Shown: positions 33,795 to 44,887 of the stretch, in pieces
Position numbering within the stretch: the first letter of the stretch is position 1
Layout of the letters: each line of letters opens with the position of its first letter
DNA from: Apiotrichum sp. Y4204
Lineage: Eukaryota; Basidiomycota; Tremellomycetes; Trichosporonales; Trichosporonaceae
Assembly: GCA_025531455.1 (NCBI GenBank)
Contig: JAMYHL010000024.1
Span: forward strand, 496,001-560,000
Length of the DNA: 64,000 bases
Reading direction: 5' to 3'
Position numbers and translations under genes: made by a program
Notes under the pieces: generated by a model
The model's input: the letters and a program-made list of their open reading frames with translations, nothing else
Database searches by the model: none
What the model was told of the DNA's origin: nothing

Positions 33795-36463
33795 CTACTG
33801 TTGTGAACGGAGATTCTGCGCCTCGAGCTGCTCGAACAGCTCTTCGGCGGTATGGTCCCCTGGCCCGAGCTTTATCCCGTTCTCGCGCAGGAGGTAGTTT
33901 ACGAGCATGGACATCTGGTCCTTTGTGATGCTCGTGGCGCCCGGTGGCAATGACCCGATGCCTGGCTTCGGTACGAGGAACTCGTGCGCCAGGAGCTGCG
34001 GGATTGTCAGGCGCCGGTCCTTGTTGTACTCTAGACATGCGCGGATACTGGCTACGGCGGCGGAAGGGACGGGGACGGTGAAAGGTCGTGGAGAGGGGTT
34101 GTCGGCTGTCGGCAGTGGCCGGCTTGTGGCAACCGCCGGGTATTCGATACGGTGGTTCGGGTCCGCGATATAGTTCATCTTTGGGAGCGGTCCGCCGCCA
34201 ATGCTCTGGAACGGTGTGCTCCCGTAGATCATCTGGTAGAGGATGCACCCCAAGGACCAGACGTCCGCCGGGTAGCTCAGCTTGAGCACCTTCTGGTTGT
34301 TCATCCGCAGAATCGCCTCGGGCGACATGTAATTGACCGTCCCGATCTGCTGATCACGGTGGATGTTGACAGTGTCGTTTGCAATAGCCTTCGCAATTCC
34401 GAAGTCGATAATCTTCAGGCGTCCCTTGACAAGGACGAAGTTGGCAGGCTTGAGGTCGGTGTGTACAACGTTCTCCGCATGCACGGCCTGCACAGCCTCG
34501 AGCATCTGCTGCCAATACAGTCCCACAAAGTTGAGGTTCAGCGGCTTGCCGCGCTGCTCGTCGAGCAGGGTCGCAAAGTCGATCTCGCCACATTCCATTA
34601 CCTGGTGTGAGTTCAGGGCGCCGCAGTCCAACTCACCATATTCAAAATCTTTGGCCGGTTGTTGGGTGTAAATGTGATTTGGTGGTCGATGAGCTGAATG
34701 ATCCTGTCGTGTCCCTTGAGACGGCGGAGGAGCTCAATCTCGTTTGTATAGCTCTGGTAGGTCTCGGGATCTGCGCGCTCGAGCTGCACGCGCTTGATGG
34801 CGTACACAATGCGCTTGTTCGGACAAAGTACGGAGTACACTTTGGACGAGCCGCCTTTGCCGAGCACACCGAGCCGCTCGTACGCTGTGCCGTTCACCTG
34901 GGATTAGAAGAGCTTTACACAAGAACTCACGAGGATCGAGCGCTTCGGTAACGGCGGATTCGCCTGTGGTGCTGTTGCGGGAGGTTGAGAGGAAGAGGCC
35001 GGGGGTGCAGCAAGGGGAGGAGAGGGTTGATGTGCCTGTGGTGGTGCCGGCGCCGGTCGCTGGGCAAGTGGTGGTGTTGGCACCGCGGGCTGGGAGACGC
35101 TCCGCAACTGCGACTGGGAGAGAGGGAGCTCATCTGGACGGCGAGATATTGGACGGCGCGCCTCCCATGCTTCCCGTGTTTCCGGCCGCTCATATTCGCG
35201 CTCAGATAACAGGTCCGGTTTGCGCTTAATGTCAGACATTGGGGGAAGGTCAACAGCTGGGCGATTCTCCCGCCCAGAGCTCGATAACGGTGGTGGCGAG
35301 AACCGCCGCTCAGGTAGGCCATGTGGTGGTGAGTATCGGCTGCGTGTCCGATCTCTGTCGCGATCCCAATCGCGGTCCCGGTCGCGATCGCGTTCACGAT
35401 CACGGAGACGCTCGCGTTCTCGCTCACGCTCTCGTTCTCGCTCCAACTCCCGTTCCCTTTCGCGTTCACGCTCCCTCTCAACCTCCCTCGGCCTCTCCGA
35501 CTCGCGCTCTCGTTCCCAGTCGCGCTCTGGCTCCCTGCGACGTTCCCTATCACGGTCGCGATCGCGATCACGGTCTGGCGGGGAGCGTGGCATGGGCAAG
35601 GGATTTGCGTGCCGCGCGTCGAACCGCTCCGGATCAGGTGACAGGCGGCGATACCGCTCTTCAGGAGAGACGCGGTGCTCAGGCTCGGGCGTGTGCCGGC
35701 GGCGGTCGAGTTCCGGCGACGGACGGTCCCACGGTTCGCGAGGCGGTGTAGCTAAAGTCAGACTTGCAGATAATCGTTTAGACGCACTGGACGCTTCCTC
35801 CTTCTCCTCCTTGATGGGCTCCTCATCGTCCTCTGGTGCTTGAAACAGACCACGCCGTGCTGGACCGCCAAAGCGCGACAGGCGGCCAGACGCGGTCGTG
35901 GACGGAAGCGTGCGCTGCGCCAGACCCGGAGTGACAAAGTTGGATCGGCGCAGCGTGTCATTCGAAGTGCGGTATTCTGCTGTCCGCGGCTTGACGTCAG
36001 ACCATGCACTCGACTTGGCTTCACTCACCTGCCTGTCGTCACTCGACACGGGGGCGGAGACGACGCGCGAACGCAAGATTTGGCCCAGCTCTCCAACTCC
36101 ATCAGCGGAAGGTTTCCGTCCAAGACGATTTCGGCTCGACGTGGACGGATACTCCGGCGGGGTAGGATACGAGCTGGCGGGGGACACCGTGGACCCAGAC
36201 ACGTCGGGGACCGGCGGCGTGTGGACGGACAGCGAGGATATGAGCTTGGACGGTGCGCCGTCCGACCCGGGCGTGTTCATCCCAGGCGCCGCGGACGGTG
36301 AGTCAGCGACGGGTGGCGTGTGATCGTCGCCGCCCGAGGTCTGTACTCCATTCTCGAACCATGGAAAATGAAACTTCGGGACGGGCACAGGGTCGTCCAT
36401 GGACAAGTCGGGGTCCTCGAGCGCCCACGACGGCGCGCCTTCACGCGGCGGAGTGGACATCAT
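33795..36463 (-). CDS. MPS1: Dual-specificity kinase MPS1/TTK (spindle checkpoint)
   Basis: This kinetochore and spindle-pole kinase acts in the spindle-assembly checkpoint and chromosome biorientation. Exons are 36463-34931, 34897-34637 and 34601-33795, giving 866 residues. The N-terminal 500 residues are disordered, rich in TP/SP sites, with a long Arg/Glu/Asp repeat region (RERERERE, DRDRDR). The kinase domain starts YERLGVLGKGGSSKVY, has the beta3 lysine in VYAIKRVQLE, the catalytic loop VVHTDLKPANF, DFG in IIDFGIAKAI, and the MPS1-type activation loop IGTVNYMSPEAI. The HTD in place of HRD is normal for this family (HSD in others). The start at 36463 (MMSTPPREG) is preferred. An in-frame ATG at 36559 would add Asn-rich sequence translated from a CAA-repeat leader. 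Confidence 0.95.
35330..35600. repeat. Arg/Glu/Asp-encoding hexamer-like repeats inside MPS1
   Basis: Imperfect repeats of CGTTCG/CGCGATC/GATCACGG units encode alternating R-E and R-D residues of the MPS1 N-terminal region. The tract is low-complexity in both strands and gives long false frames. Confidence 0.8.
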
Positions 36464-37080
36464 TGCGAGGATGGTTGATGCAGTGTTGTTGTTGCTGTTG
36501 GCTGGCTTGTTGTTGTTTGTGTTTGATTGCGGATGCTGATTGTTGATTGTTGATTTCAATGTCAGGGGATGTCGTGTGGGGATGTTGGGCGTGAGTGTCG
36601 GCTAACGCATGCTGCGGCGGCTCGGGTAGGTGTCCCTGGCCGTAGTGGGCTAAATGCCCGCAGAGGGGGAGGAGTCGGGGTGTGCGACTGCACAGGGGGT
36701 GATGGCGAGGACGAGTAAAGAGATGGCGAGAACAGGGGTAGAAGGGGGGCCAAAACGAGCGGCGCGAGGCACTCACTGGGTTGGCAGCTGGCTGGCCTTG
36801 TTGTGTGTTGGCAAGGAAAACAAGCGCGTGGACAAAAATCACGTGACTTCTGTTTGTATCGTACGTATCGTGTTTTGGTGCTTGTTTTGACGAGCAAGAG
36901 CTCAAGGATATACACGGATATAGCACAACCGTCATGCACCACGCGACCATGGGGCTCACTCTCCAAGCTCCAAAGCTCCCAAGGCCCGCCCATGGACTAG
37001 ATAGTACAGTAGAGGTGCGCGCTTGTTCTACATGCACTGCATGGGCTCGTCCCACTAATCTATATACATACAACTTCTGA
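36464..37080. promoter_or_regulatory. Region between the MPS1 start and the CSN6 stop
   Basis: On the MPS1 (minus) strand the leader has CAA/AAC repeats (36483-36520 region). A CACGTG E-box (TCACGTGA) lies at 36840-36845. The right end is the CSN6 3' flank. No exon is seen. Confidence 0.5.
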
Positions 37081-38476
37081 CTACCCGCGACGCCCGCCAC
37101 GGCGGATCCGCCCAGCGATCCCAGGTGGCACCGCTTTGTGGAAGATACCCCCGGCGCCTCCTCCGCTATGCGACATGCTAGACTGCTTGCTGGCGCGGCC
37201 TTGGCCAATGTCGTCCGACTGCGCGGGGTGCATCGTAAAGTGCATGTCCGTGTACTGCCGTCAGAAGGGAAGATCGGGCTGTGCTCACAGTCGTCCACGC
37301 CTCCATTTGTTGCAGGAGCGTGGTGAGATAATCGGTCAGCTGCACGTCGTTTTGTTCCTGCAAGATAAGCCCAAGTAAGAAGACAGAAAGGAGCTTAGCG
37401 ACAAAATCAATTGCAGCTCCATTTAGTTCACTTACTGTTTGGAGCTCGGTCTTGAACTCGGTCGCATCCATCACTGGCAGGGTGGCGACAAGCGCACCGA
37501 TTTGGCGCACGACGTCGTAGTCGACCTTTGCTTTTCCTGCCATTAGTTCAGCCAAGGCGACACAACTAACCCTCCACAACTGCGCGAATGTATTTGACGA
37601 GCACTGCAACCCGGTCATATAGCATGGCAATGGCATTGCGCTGCATTGTGAGGGACGAGATTTCTGCTGTCAGCGGCGGATCAGATATTCCACATACGGC
37701 CGGTCTGGTCTCCATCGCCGCCGACCTCCTTAGTAATCCCGTCAACAGCAATACGCTCCGCCTCGCCCGTCTCTATGCCACACTCGAGCTGAACGAACCG
37801 GCCGCCTGCGCCCTCGCCCTCGAGTGCCGACTCGTAAACACTGAAAGGGAGTGTCTGCCCGCCGTCCGCCATGTCGGGGTTGAAGAGCACAAACACGTTT
37901 GGGCCCGCCTCTGACGCTGCAACCTGCGCGTGCAGATCCACGTCGTCCGCCGTTGGCGCGCTACCGATGGAATACCACCCTACCACCGACTGGGTCGGGA
38001 ACACCTGTGAGACTGGTGTCAGCTGAGGGCAAAGGGTAGGAAATGGCTGCGGCAAAGGGTAGCGGAGCCACTGTGTACCCACACTGCTCTCTCCTCTCCT
38101 TGAAGAACTCCTCATCAATAATAACCTTGTTGTCAATGGTGTACACGAGCTCGAACGTGTTGACAATCGAGACGTCGCGTCCTGTCTGCGAGCCGAGGAG
38201 GGCGCCAATGACTGTTATTAGCGGGTGAAAACAACATTGTTATACCCACGTTTAGAAACACTGCCGTTAGAAGTGTGGACTGCGCGCGTGTAATGATCCG
38301 AGATGTTGAGAATCGCGAGCGGGTGGCTGTTGTGAGTGGGAAGGCCACGAAGGGGGAAGCAGTCGAGCTAGGTCCGTAGGAAGCCGGTAGCTCGCTCACT
38401 CCACTTACAGATTGATATTCAGCCCCGAGGTCGCGCCGGACGCGACGACCACGGAGGAGGGGTTATCGCTAGCCAT
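37081..38476 (-). CDS. CSN6: COP9 signalosome subunit 6 (MPN domain)
   Basis: This is the non-catalytic MPN subunit of the COP9 signalosome, the cullin deneddylase. Exons are 38476-38409, 38326-38250, 38211-38083, 38012-37698, 37663-37571, 37536-37436, 37357-37289 and 37254-37081, giving 341 residues. MPN-domain signatures: LHPLAILNISDHYTR, LIGALLGSQTGRDVSI, NTFELVY and REQFSQVFPTQSVVGWYS. The JAMM zinc ligands of CSN5 are absent, as expected. The C-terminal half carries the helical dimerisation segment (VKYIRAVVEGKAKVDYDVVRQIGALVATLP). A basic glycine-rich tail (GRIRRGGRRG) ends the protein. Donors of introns 2 and 3 are GTGGGT. The intron-3 join was chosen because it alone restores the conserved FSQVFP frame. 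Confidence 0.93.
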
Positions 38477-38833
38477 GGTAGAGAGTGATGTTGACAATGA
38501 CAAGAGAAGTGAGCGCAAGGAAGGTGGTGATGATGAGAGCAGGAGGTGTCGAGAGTGACGCACACTGCATCACCCGTCTGATCGCCGCCGTTTCAAAAAC
38601 GTGAAAAATCCGTGAAATCCACGTGCAAAAGTTGCCAGATCAAGTTCACTTTGTCCACCGTCGTCAACAATCGTCCACATTCGAGCTCAACGACAACAGG
38701 CATAGTCTTATCCTACGGTCCCCTCCCTCTCGCACCCTTGTTCTCTGTTAGAACTTGCAGCGAGGATCACCGCTGTCTGTCGTACACTTTCCCAGACCCC
38801 GCCTCGCGAACTGTCTTCACACCACCCCGCCCG
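38477..38833. promoter_or_regulatory. Divergent promoter region, CSN6 / ACBD6-like
   Basis: These 357 nt lie between two start codons on opposite strands. A CACGTG E-box lies at 38620-38625, beside two GTGAAA repeats. No exon is seen. Confidence 0.55.
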
Positions 38834-39612
38834 ATGTCCGAGGAAGACTACAACGACGCGGTCTCGTGGCTCGGCGGCGCGCCTGCCGCCGCCTCGCTCC
38901 CGAACGAGCAGAAGCTGGAGGTACGCTGCGCCTTCTTCTCATTTTCTTTTCTTTGATTGCTGACACCCAGCTCTACGGCATCTTCAAGACGCTCTCCACC
39001 GGCGGCGCGCCGACCGCCTCCCGCCCCGGGATGTTCAGCTTCGAGGGGCGCGCAAAGTGGGATGCGTGGGCGGCAGCAGCGGCGAAGTACGCGGAAGACG
39101 AGGACGCTGCGCGGGGACGATATCTCGAGATTGCGACGAGTGTAGGATTTGAGCCGGGCCAGGCGGGCGGGCAGAAGACGGGCATGGGACCGAGTGTCAG
39201 CGTCATGACTGCCGAGGAGGATACTGGGTGAGCTTCCAACCAAGACGCAAAGCTGAAGTCAGCGAAAAGCCCAGTCCAATTCACGATGCTGCTGCATCTG
39301 GCGCCGTGAATGACCTCAAGGCAATTCTTGTGCTTGACCCCGCACAGGTGGACCTTAAGGATGAGTTCGTGAGTCGTGCCAGCTGGATGGGGCAGTGAGC
39401 TGTTCATCCGGCGCCACTGGTTGTTCGAGACTCATTCTCACACGCAGGGCTTCACGCCACTCCACCTCGCTGCGGACCGCGGACACGCTGGTGCAGTTGA
39501 GTATCTCCTCTCGCGCGGTGCGGACAGGACAGTGCTCGACCCGGACGGGCAGACTGCTCTCGACGTCGCGACCATGCTGGGACGTGACGACATTATCGCC
39601 CTCCTGCAGTAG
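38834..39612 (+). CDS. Acyl-CoA-binding protein with ankyrin repeats (ACBD6-like)
   Basis: It binds long-chain acyl-CoA in the cytosol or nucleus through an N-terminal ACB domain. Ankyrin repeats probably mediate partner binding. In animals ACBD6 supports protein N-myristoylation. Exons are 38834-38920, 38971-39227, 39263-39368 and 39448-39612, giving 204 residues. The ACB part shows NEQKLELYGIFKTLSTG, then RPGMFSFEGRAKWDAW with the characteristic lysine-tryptophan pair. Two ankyrin units follow: SPIHDAAASGAVNDLKAIL and GFTPLHLAADRGHAGAVEYL. The acceptor of intron 2 was set at the second AG (GCTGAAGTCAG) because the first breaks the ankyrin frame. It is somewhat shorter than human ACBD6 (282 residues). 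Confidence 0.9.
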
Positions 39613-39705
39613 ATCATTTTTTCCACGTTCAATGTCATTGTAGATCTGCATGTACACTATCATATCGGACTTCTGTGGTCTACTGTCGGACACGTCGACA
39701 GGGCA

Positions 39706-42700
39706 CTACTTCTTCCTCCCGAAGAGGCGGCTCATCCAGCTCCCCGTCCTGGGCTTCTCAGGCTCCTGCTCAGCGGACACCGCGCGGCGCTTGGCGGCGC
39801 GTGTCGTGGGTCCTGCCGTGGCTATCTCTTCCTCGCCCTCCGACTCGGACTCGTCCTCCTTCTTGCGCTTGTTGCGTGAGGGAGTGGCCGAGGTGGAGAC
39901 GTCTACCTCAATGTCGTCGGTGGGGTCGAGCAGTCCCGCCTCCGCCTCCCGCTCGTCTTCCTCGTCCTCGTCCACGTCCGTCTCCTCCTCCTTGTCGGTT
40001 TCTTGTTCACTCTCCTCCTGGATGCTCCCGACGGTAGCCTCCTCCCTGGCCTCCTCGGCCATACTACGTGTCACACGCCGCGTGGCAGGTGAGGCCGTTG
40101 CGGCCTTGGCTTCGTTGGGCGACTTTGGCGACTTCGGCTCCTTGGACTCCTTGGGCGTTTTGGGAGATGCCCTCGCATGCGCAGCAGAAGACGACTCGGC
40201 GACAATCGCATCCGCAGGCGACTCGGGCGCAAGCGATAAGCGCGCACTGCGACGCGGCGTCACTGGCTCGGTGAACGATACGAGGCGTTTCTGCGGCGAG
40301 GCGGTACTGCGTTGGTCGTCGACACTGGCTACGCTCGAGCCTCGTCGAGCGCGCGACACGACGCGGGGGACCGCGAGTGTCGGTGTGTCGGGCGCAGGGC
40401 TGGCACCGAGCGAGGCTCGCGATGTTCCTCTACGACGGCGGTCAGACCCAGGCTGGAGTGACAAGCCCCGGCGCGGTGTCGTCCCGTCCCGCGTGGAGCC
40501 CTGGGATGTCGCGAACGACCGGCGCCGCATGCGCGTCTGCTGCTCCTCGATCGCACCTGGCGTGTAGTCGAGGATGAATATGTCCTCCTCGCTGAAGATG
40601 GATATGCCGAACAGTCGCGCAGCCTTGTGCTGGAGGGTAGGCGTGAGGTGGAACGCGAGATCGCGGCCCTCCTCGGACGCGAAGTTCTTGCTTGTCAGCC
40701 CGTAGTCAAGCGATGTCTCCCTTGCGAGTGTCGCGGCATCCGGGACGCGGCAGCCGGGAACGAGCACTGTGACCTTCAGGTCACCGTCTCGCACCTCAAC
40801 CTTGTGCGGCGAGCACTGTCCGCGGAGGACATATTCGCGATGGAATGACGAAGAGCGAGGGCGGCCCTTGGCTTTCGGCTGCGGCTGAGACTCGGATGGT
40901 GACGGTGGCGATTGAGCTGATGACTCCGGGTGTGACTCGGGCTGCAAGTCCGTTCGTGCCTTAGGCGTGGGAGGCGAGCGCGAACTCGACGGCTCGGGGC
41001 TCTGCCGGCGTGCAGGCCGACCACGACCGTGGTCGTGACGCCACGCATGCGGACGCGGGGGTGTTGTCTCCTGGGGCGGTGGTGTAGGGTCCCTTGGAGG
41101 CGGCGTGGGTTCCCTTGCAGGTGGAGTCGGTTCCTTCGGTGGTGGCGTGGGCTCCCTGGGGGGCGGAGTCGGCTCTTTGGGTGGGGGAGTCGGCTCCTTC
41201 GGTGGCGGAGACGGCTCTTTGGGGGGCGGGTTAGGCTCCTTCGACGTCGGCTCCTGCACCTCGGGCAGTGTCTCTTGAAGAGTCTCCTCCTCAGGAGTTT
41301 CGTCGTAGGGAGTCGGTTCCGGGCTTTCTTCCGAAGTCTCTTCGGCAGACTCCGCGGGAGTCTCCCCAGGAGCCTCATCGGGAGTTTCCTCAATAGTCTT
41401 TGGGAGTTGGACCGTCTCCTGGAGGGTCTCCTCAGGAATTGTGTCCTGGAGTGTTTCCTCCTGAACGGTATCCCGGAGGGTCTCGTCTTCGACTGTCTCC
41501 TGAACAGTCTCAATCGTCTCCTGAACAGTCTCAACCGTCTCCTGGACAGTCTCAACCGTGTCCTGGACAGTCTTCGCCTCCATGATGACGTCGCCATCCG
41601 CCTCCCCCTCATCGCTCTCGTCCGAGCTCAGCAGACTGATCGGCTGAGTGGCGGCGCCAGTCGGCTCGGGCTCAGGCTCCGGAGTCTCCTCTACCTCTCC
41701 CTCGTCGACGTCCATGGCCTCGTCCTTAGGCTCATCGATCTCGTCTGTCTCGGTAACCACCAGCGGCGCCTCGTCCTCCGGCTCGTCCACCTCGGTGGCC
41801 TCAGTGACTTCGAGCCTGGTGGGCGGCGTCGGCGCGTCGACCTCGGTGGCCTCAGTGACTTCGAGCGGCGTGGACGGCGTCGGCGCGTCGACCTCGGTAG
41901 GCTTTGCGACGGGCTCGTCATCGTTGGGAGCAGCGGGCGTGATTTCGATATTCTGCGGCTCGGGTGTGTTACCTGCTGTCAGAATCATCCGTAGTCCGCA
42001 CGTACCATCATGTATCACGAGCTCTGGCGTCGGTTCGCGCTCCTCCTCATCGCTGTCCAGCTCGTCCTTCTCCGACGGGGTGCGGCTCGCGCCGCTCTGC
42101 GGAACGGACAGGTGTGTGGTGTCGGCCGCGGGCCTCGCGGTCCAGGCCGGCGCGTCGTGCGGTTGCGAAATCTCCACGGACGGCGTCTCGACCGACGACG
42201 GCTCAACGGTCTCGGTGTCGTCTGGGATCTCCTGCATCTCCAAAGAAGGGTCATCGTGAGAAACAACTTCGGGGGTCTCGTCGGGCATCTCCTCAATCTC
42301 CACACCCGTACCATTCGCTTCTTCTTCGTCGGGTTCTTCGACTTCTGGCTCCTCGACTTCTGGCTCCTCGACCTCGGGTTCTTCAACCACAGGTTGAGCG
42401 GGCTGCGCGGGCTCTGCCGGCGTTGCTTGCCCGTCAAGCCGCTCGAGCGGGTCACCGCGGGAGAATGTCTGCTGCGCTGAGTACGAAACGTAAGGAGGCG
42501 CCTCGGGGTCCTCCTCGTCCTCGACATACGCCTGACGCGAGGAATGGTATGTTCCGTTCTCGTTGTGGATGACAGTGTGCTGCTCAAAAGTGCCGGTAAA
42601 CGAGTGGGGAGTGGCCAGCAGATCAGGATCAATTGGGAAGTCGGCGGCGAAGGAGGGTCCTGCGTGCGTGCCGAGGGCAGCACTAAGGTGAGCGTCAAGT

Positions 42701-44556
42701 ACCGCGCCTATCGGATTGTCGTGTACGAGAGGCTGAGTCGGGTCGAGTGGATGAGACGGGTCGAGTGGCAGTGGCAACATGTTGAGTGCAGTCTGCACTA
42801 GATCGGGCGCGATGCCTCCCATAGAGCCAGTAGGGAGGGGATCCCACATGTTGAAGGCGGGCATGCCGTGTCCAGCATAGTTGTCGAAAGCTGGTGGGAC
42901 GTTGAGCGCTGTTCCCATGTTGGAAGAGGACGACTGTGGTTGCGGGGTGTCCTGCAGCTCATCCACCTCCTCTTCCCAAGGCGGAAGCAGACCCCCCTCC
43001 TCTTTCTCCTCCTCTTCCTCCTCCTCCTCCCCCTCTTCCTCCTCCTCCTCCTCCTCCTCCTCCTCCTCATCGTCATCGTCATCCTCTCGGTCGCTCTCAT
43101 CGCTCTCGTCGTCCTCGTCGGAATCTGAGAGTATGTCGATCGGCGATTCGGCTGTGCCCGCACCAAGCCCGGAGCCCGGCGAAGGGACGCCGAAGGCGGG
43201 CGTATGCGTGCCGAAGAGATGCGCTGCCGAGGGCTGCGGGGTCGCAAGCTGGGACGTACCAAACTGAGGCGTCGACAGGCCCGGCGTGGCGAGTTGGGGA
43301 TTGCTGAAGGTATGGGTGGGATGATGTTGGCCATGCTCTTCGTCGGACTCGTCGGGCCCCTCAGTAGCAGCATGCGTGATTTCGGGGTCAAGCTCGTCCA
43401 CCTCCTCTTCCTCCATTACTTCGTCCTCCTCATCGTCGTAGGGCTCCTCCTCTTCATACTCCTCCTCCAACTCATCCGGCTCCTCAGGTCGTGGGACGTG
43501 CGTGCTGTCGGACCGTATGAACGGGGGCGGGTATGGGAACTGCTGTAAGGACGAGTCGCGCGTCGGTGGCCGGTTTTCGTCATTCTCGACGTCATCCTGG
43601 CTGTCGTAGCCTGGTTCTTCGTAGGCCTGTTCATGGTAGCCCTGGTGTTGGTAGCCCTGATCATCGTAGCCCCGGTCGTCGCGACTGTCGTACCGGTTGT
43701 CGCGACTATCGAACCGATTTTCGCGGTCTTCGTAGTTGTAGTAGTTCTGAGTATGTCTGTCGGAGTCATCGTACCGGCGGTACGAATGATCGTACATGTC
43801 CCGATGGGAGGAGTGCAGCGGTACACGCTCAGGCTCCGCCTCTTCTTCTTCTTCTTCTTCTTCCTCCTCCTCCTCCTCCTCCTCTTCTCCCTCTTCTTCG
43901 TCGTCCGCTTCCTCCTCCTCCTCGTTCTCCTTCTCCTTCTCGTCATCCGTAGATCCAACATACACCGCGCAGGCATACTCAATATCCGAGTCATTCGCCA
44001 CATCCGCGTCCGCCTCAGCATCCGCGTCCGAAGAGGGGTACACCGCCGGATGGTCCGGGTGCGCGCGCGGTGCATCCTGATGCTGTGCTTGCGGAGGATA
44101 CGAGTAGGACCCCTCCATAGGGAAGTCGCCGTCGTGCCTCACGGGGGGCGCATGTCGATGGTCGATGTTCATCCCGTGCTCCGCAGCATACGCCCCACGA
44201 TTTCCAGAATCTGTACTCAGCACGCGCCTCACTGCATGGTACCCACCCTCGCTGAAGAGGTCTGAGCGCTCTGAGCGCTCTGAGCGCGCGTCATCTACAT
44301 CAGCAGCGGCGGCAGCAGCGGCTGCGACGACCGCGTCGATATCGCGTGGCCCATCAACTATTTCGTCTCCGTTCGCCACTACTTCCTCCTCATCATCTCG
44401 TGCGTGCAGCGGGGAAGGGGAGCGCTCCCACCCATCGTCGGGGCCAGCGAGTCCGCGCGCTAGCTTCGCCTGTAGGCCTGCAAGCCACGCGTCCTGCGCC
44501 GCTTGCGGAAAGACGTCAAAGGCTGAGGGCGCACCGCTCCGCCGGGCCGTCGCCAT
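39706..44556 (-). CDS. Very large acidic low-complexity protein with a conserved-looking C-terminal segment (1605 aa)
   Basis: The family is not recognised. One in-frame intron of 33 nt (42005-41973; donor GTACGT, branch TTCTGAC, acceptor CAGCAG) lies inside an otherwise open frame. Exons are 44556-42006 and 41972-39706. The first 1200 residues are acidic and repetitive: poly-Glu blocks, EEPEVEEPEVEEPE, VETVQETVETVQETIE, and a PPKEPTPPPKEPTPPPREP array. A structured-looking segment follows (about 40560-40850: HREYVLRGQCSPHKVEVRDG, VTVLVPGCRVPDAATLARET, HKAARLFGISIFSEEDIFIL). Then comes a basic Ser/Pro tail with SPKTPKESKEPKSPKSP and KRRAV/NKRKKE nuclear-localisation-type clusters, ending SWMSRLFGRKK. 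The composition suggests a nuclear, chromatin- or kinetochore-associated scaffold, which is inference only. The start at 44556 (MATARRSGAPSAFDVFP) is preferred over an upstream in-frame ATG at 44721. Confidence 0.85.
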   Translation of the reverse strand: MATARRSGAPSAFDVFPQAAQDAWLAGLQAKLARGLAGPDDGWERSPSPLHARDDEEEVVANGDEIVDGPRDIDAVVAAAAAAAADVDDARSERSERSDLFSEGGYHAVRRVLSTDSGNRGAYAAEHGMNIDHRHAPPVRHDGDFPMEGSYSYPPQAQHQDAPRAHPDHPAVYPSSDADAEADADVANDSDIEYACAVYVGSTDDEKEKENEEEEEADDEEEGEEEEEEEEEEEEEEEEAEPERVPLHSSHRDMYDHSYRRYDDSDRHTQNYYNYEDRENRFDSRDNRYDSRDDRGYDDQGYQHQGYHEQAYEEPGYDSQDDVENDENRPPTRDSSLQQFPYPPPFIRSDSTHVPRPEEPDELEEEYEEEEPYDDEEDEVMEEEEVDELDPEITHAATEGPDESDEEHGQHHPTHTFSNPQLATPGLSTPQFGTSQLATPQPSAAHLFGTHTPAFGVPSPGSGLGAGTAESPIDILSDSDEDDESDESDREDDDDDEEEEEEEEEEEEGEEEEEEEEKEEGGLLPPWEEEVDELQDTPQPQSSSSNMGTALNVPPAFDNYAGHGMPAFNMWDPLPTGSMGGIAPDLVQTALNMLPLPLDPSHPLDPTQPLVHDNPIGAVLDAHLSAALGTHAGPSFAADFPIDPDLLATPHSFTGTFEQHTVIHNENGTYHSSRQAYVEDEEDPEAPPYVSYSAQQTFSRGDPLERLDGQATPAEPAQPAQPVVEEPEVEEPEVEEPEVEEPDEEEANGTGVEIEEMPDETPEVVSHDDPSLEMQEIPDDTETVEPSSVETPSVEISQPHDAPAWTARPAADTTHLSVPQSGASRTPSEKDELDSDEEEREPTPELVIHDGTCGLRMILTAGNTPEPQNIEITPAAPNDDEPVAKPTEVDAPTPSTPLEVTEATEVDAPTPPTRLEVTEATEVDEPEDEAPLVVTETDEIDEPKDEAMDVDEGEVEETPEPEPEPTGAATQPISLLSSDESDEGEADGDVIMEAKTVQDTVETVQETVETVQETIETVQETVEDETLRDTVQEETLQDTIPEETLQETVQLPKTIEETPDEAPGETPAESAEETSEESPEPTPYDETPEEETLQETLPEVQEPTSKEPNPPPKEPSPPPKEPTPPPKEPTPPPREPTPPPKEPTPPAREPTPPPRDPTPPPQETTPPRPHAWRHDHGRGRPARRQSPEPSSSRSPPTPKARTDLQPESHPESSAQSPPSPSESQPQPKAKGRPRSSSFHREYVLRGQCSPHKVEVRDGDLKVTVLVPGCRVPDAATLARETSLDYGLTSKNFASEEGRDLAFHLTPTLQHKAARLFGISIFSEEDIFILDYTPGAIEEQQTRMRRRSFATSQGSTRDGTTPRRGLSLQPGSDRRRRGTSRASLGASPAPDTPTLAVPRVVSRARRGSSVASVDDQRSTASPQKRLVSFTEPVTPRRSARLSLAPESPADAIVAESSSAAHARASPKTPKESKEPKSPKSPNEAKAATASPATRRVTRSMAEEAREEATVGSIQEESEQETDKEEETDVDEDEEDEREAEAGLLDPTDDIEVDVSTSATPSRNKRKKEDESESEGEEEIATAGPTTRAAKRRAVSAEQEPEKPRTGSWMSRLFGRKK
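43005..43090. repeat. CTC/TCC trinucleotide repeat coding for poly-Glu
   Basis: The run of CTCCTC/TCCTCC with final CATCGT units encodes a Glu/Asp block of the 1605-residue acidic protein on the minus strand. A second block lies at about 43838-43945. Both are likely to vary in length between isolates. Confidence 0.85.
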
Positions 44557-44887
44557 TGTAAACGGATGCTGAGAGTGATGCAGGTGGGTGGATGGCGAGG
44601 AGGTGATAGTCGAAAGTGGATGTGATGTCGGTGACGACAATAAGTGGCGCGCGTCGAAAGTGCGGGGGACGGACATTATGAGAGCGGACAGTGTGGGATC
44701 TCCGGTCCAGCCAGCCACCAAGGGGACTCATGCGACCGACCCGTCGTCCAGAACCAAACAAACGTTGCCCCCCCTCCTCTTCCGTTCCCACGAGCACAAC
44801 TGCTCAAGCATGAACACAGGTCGCATAATTTACACATCGTATCAACAACTAGCCAAGACACAATCAGACTCGCACTCCTACAGTGCA
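44557..44887. other. Intergenic region between two minus-strand genes
   Basis: These 331 nt hold the promoter of the acidic-protein gene and the 3' flank of the PACT-domain gene. No exon is seen. Confidence 0.5.
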
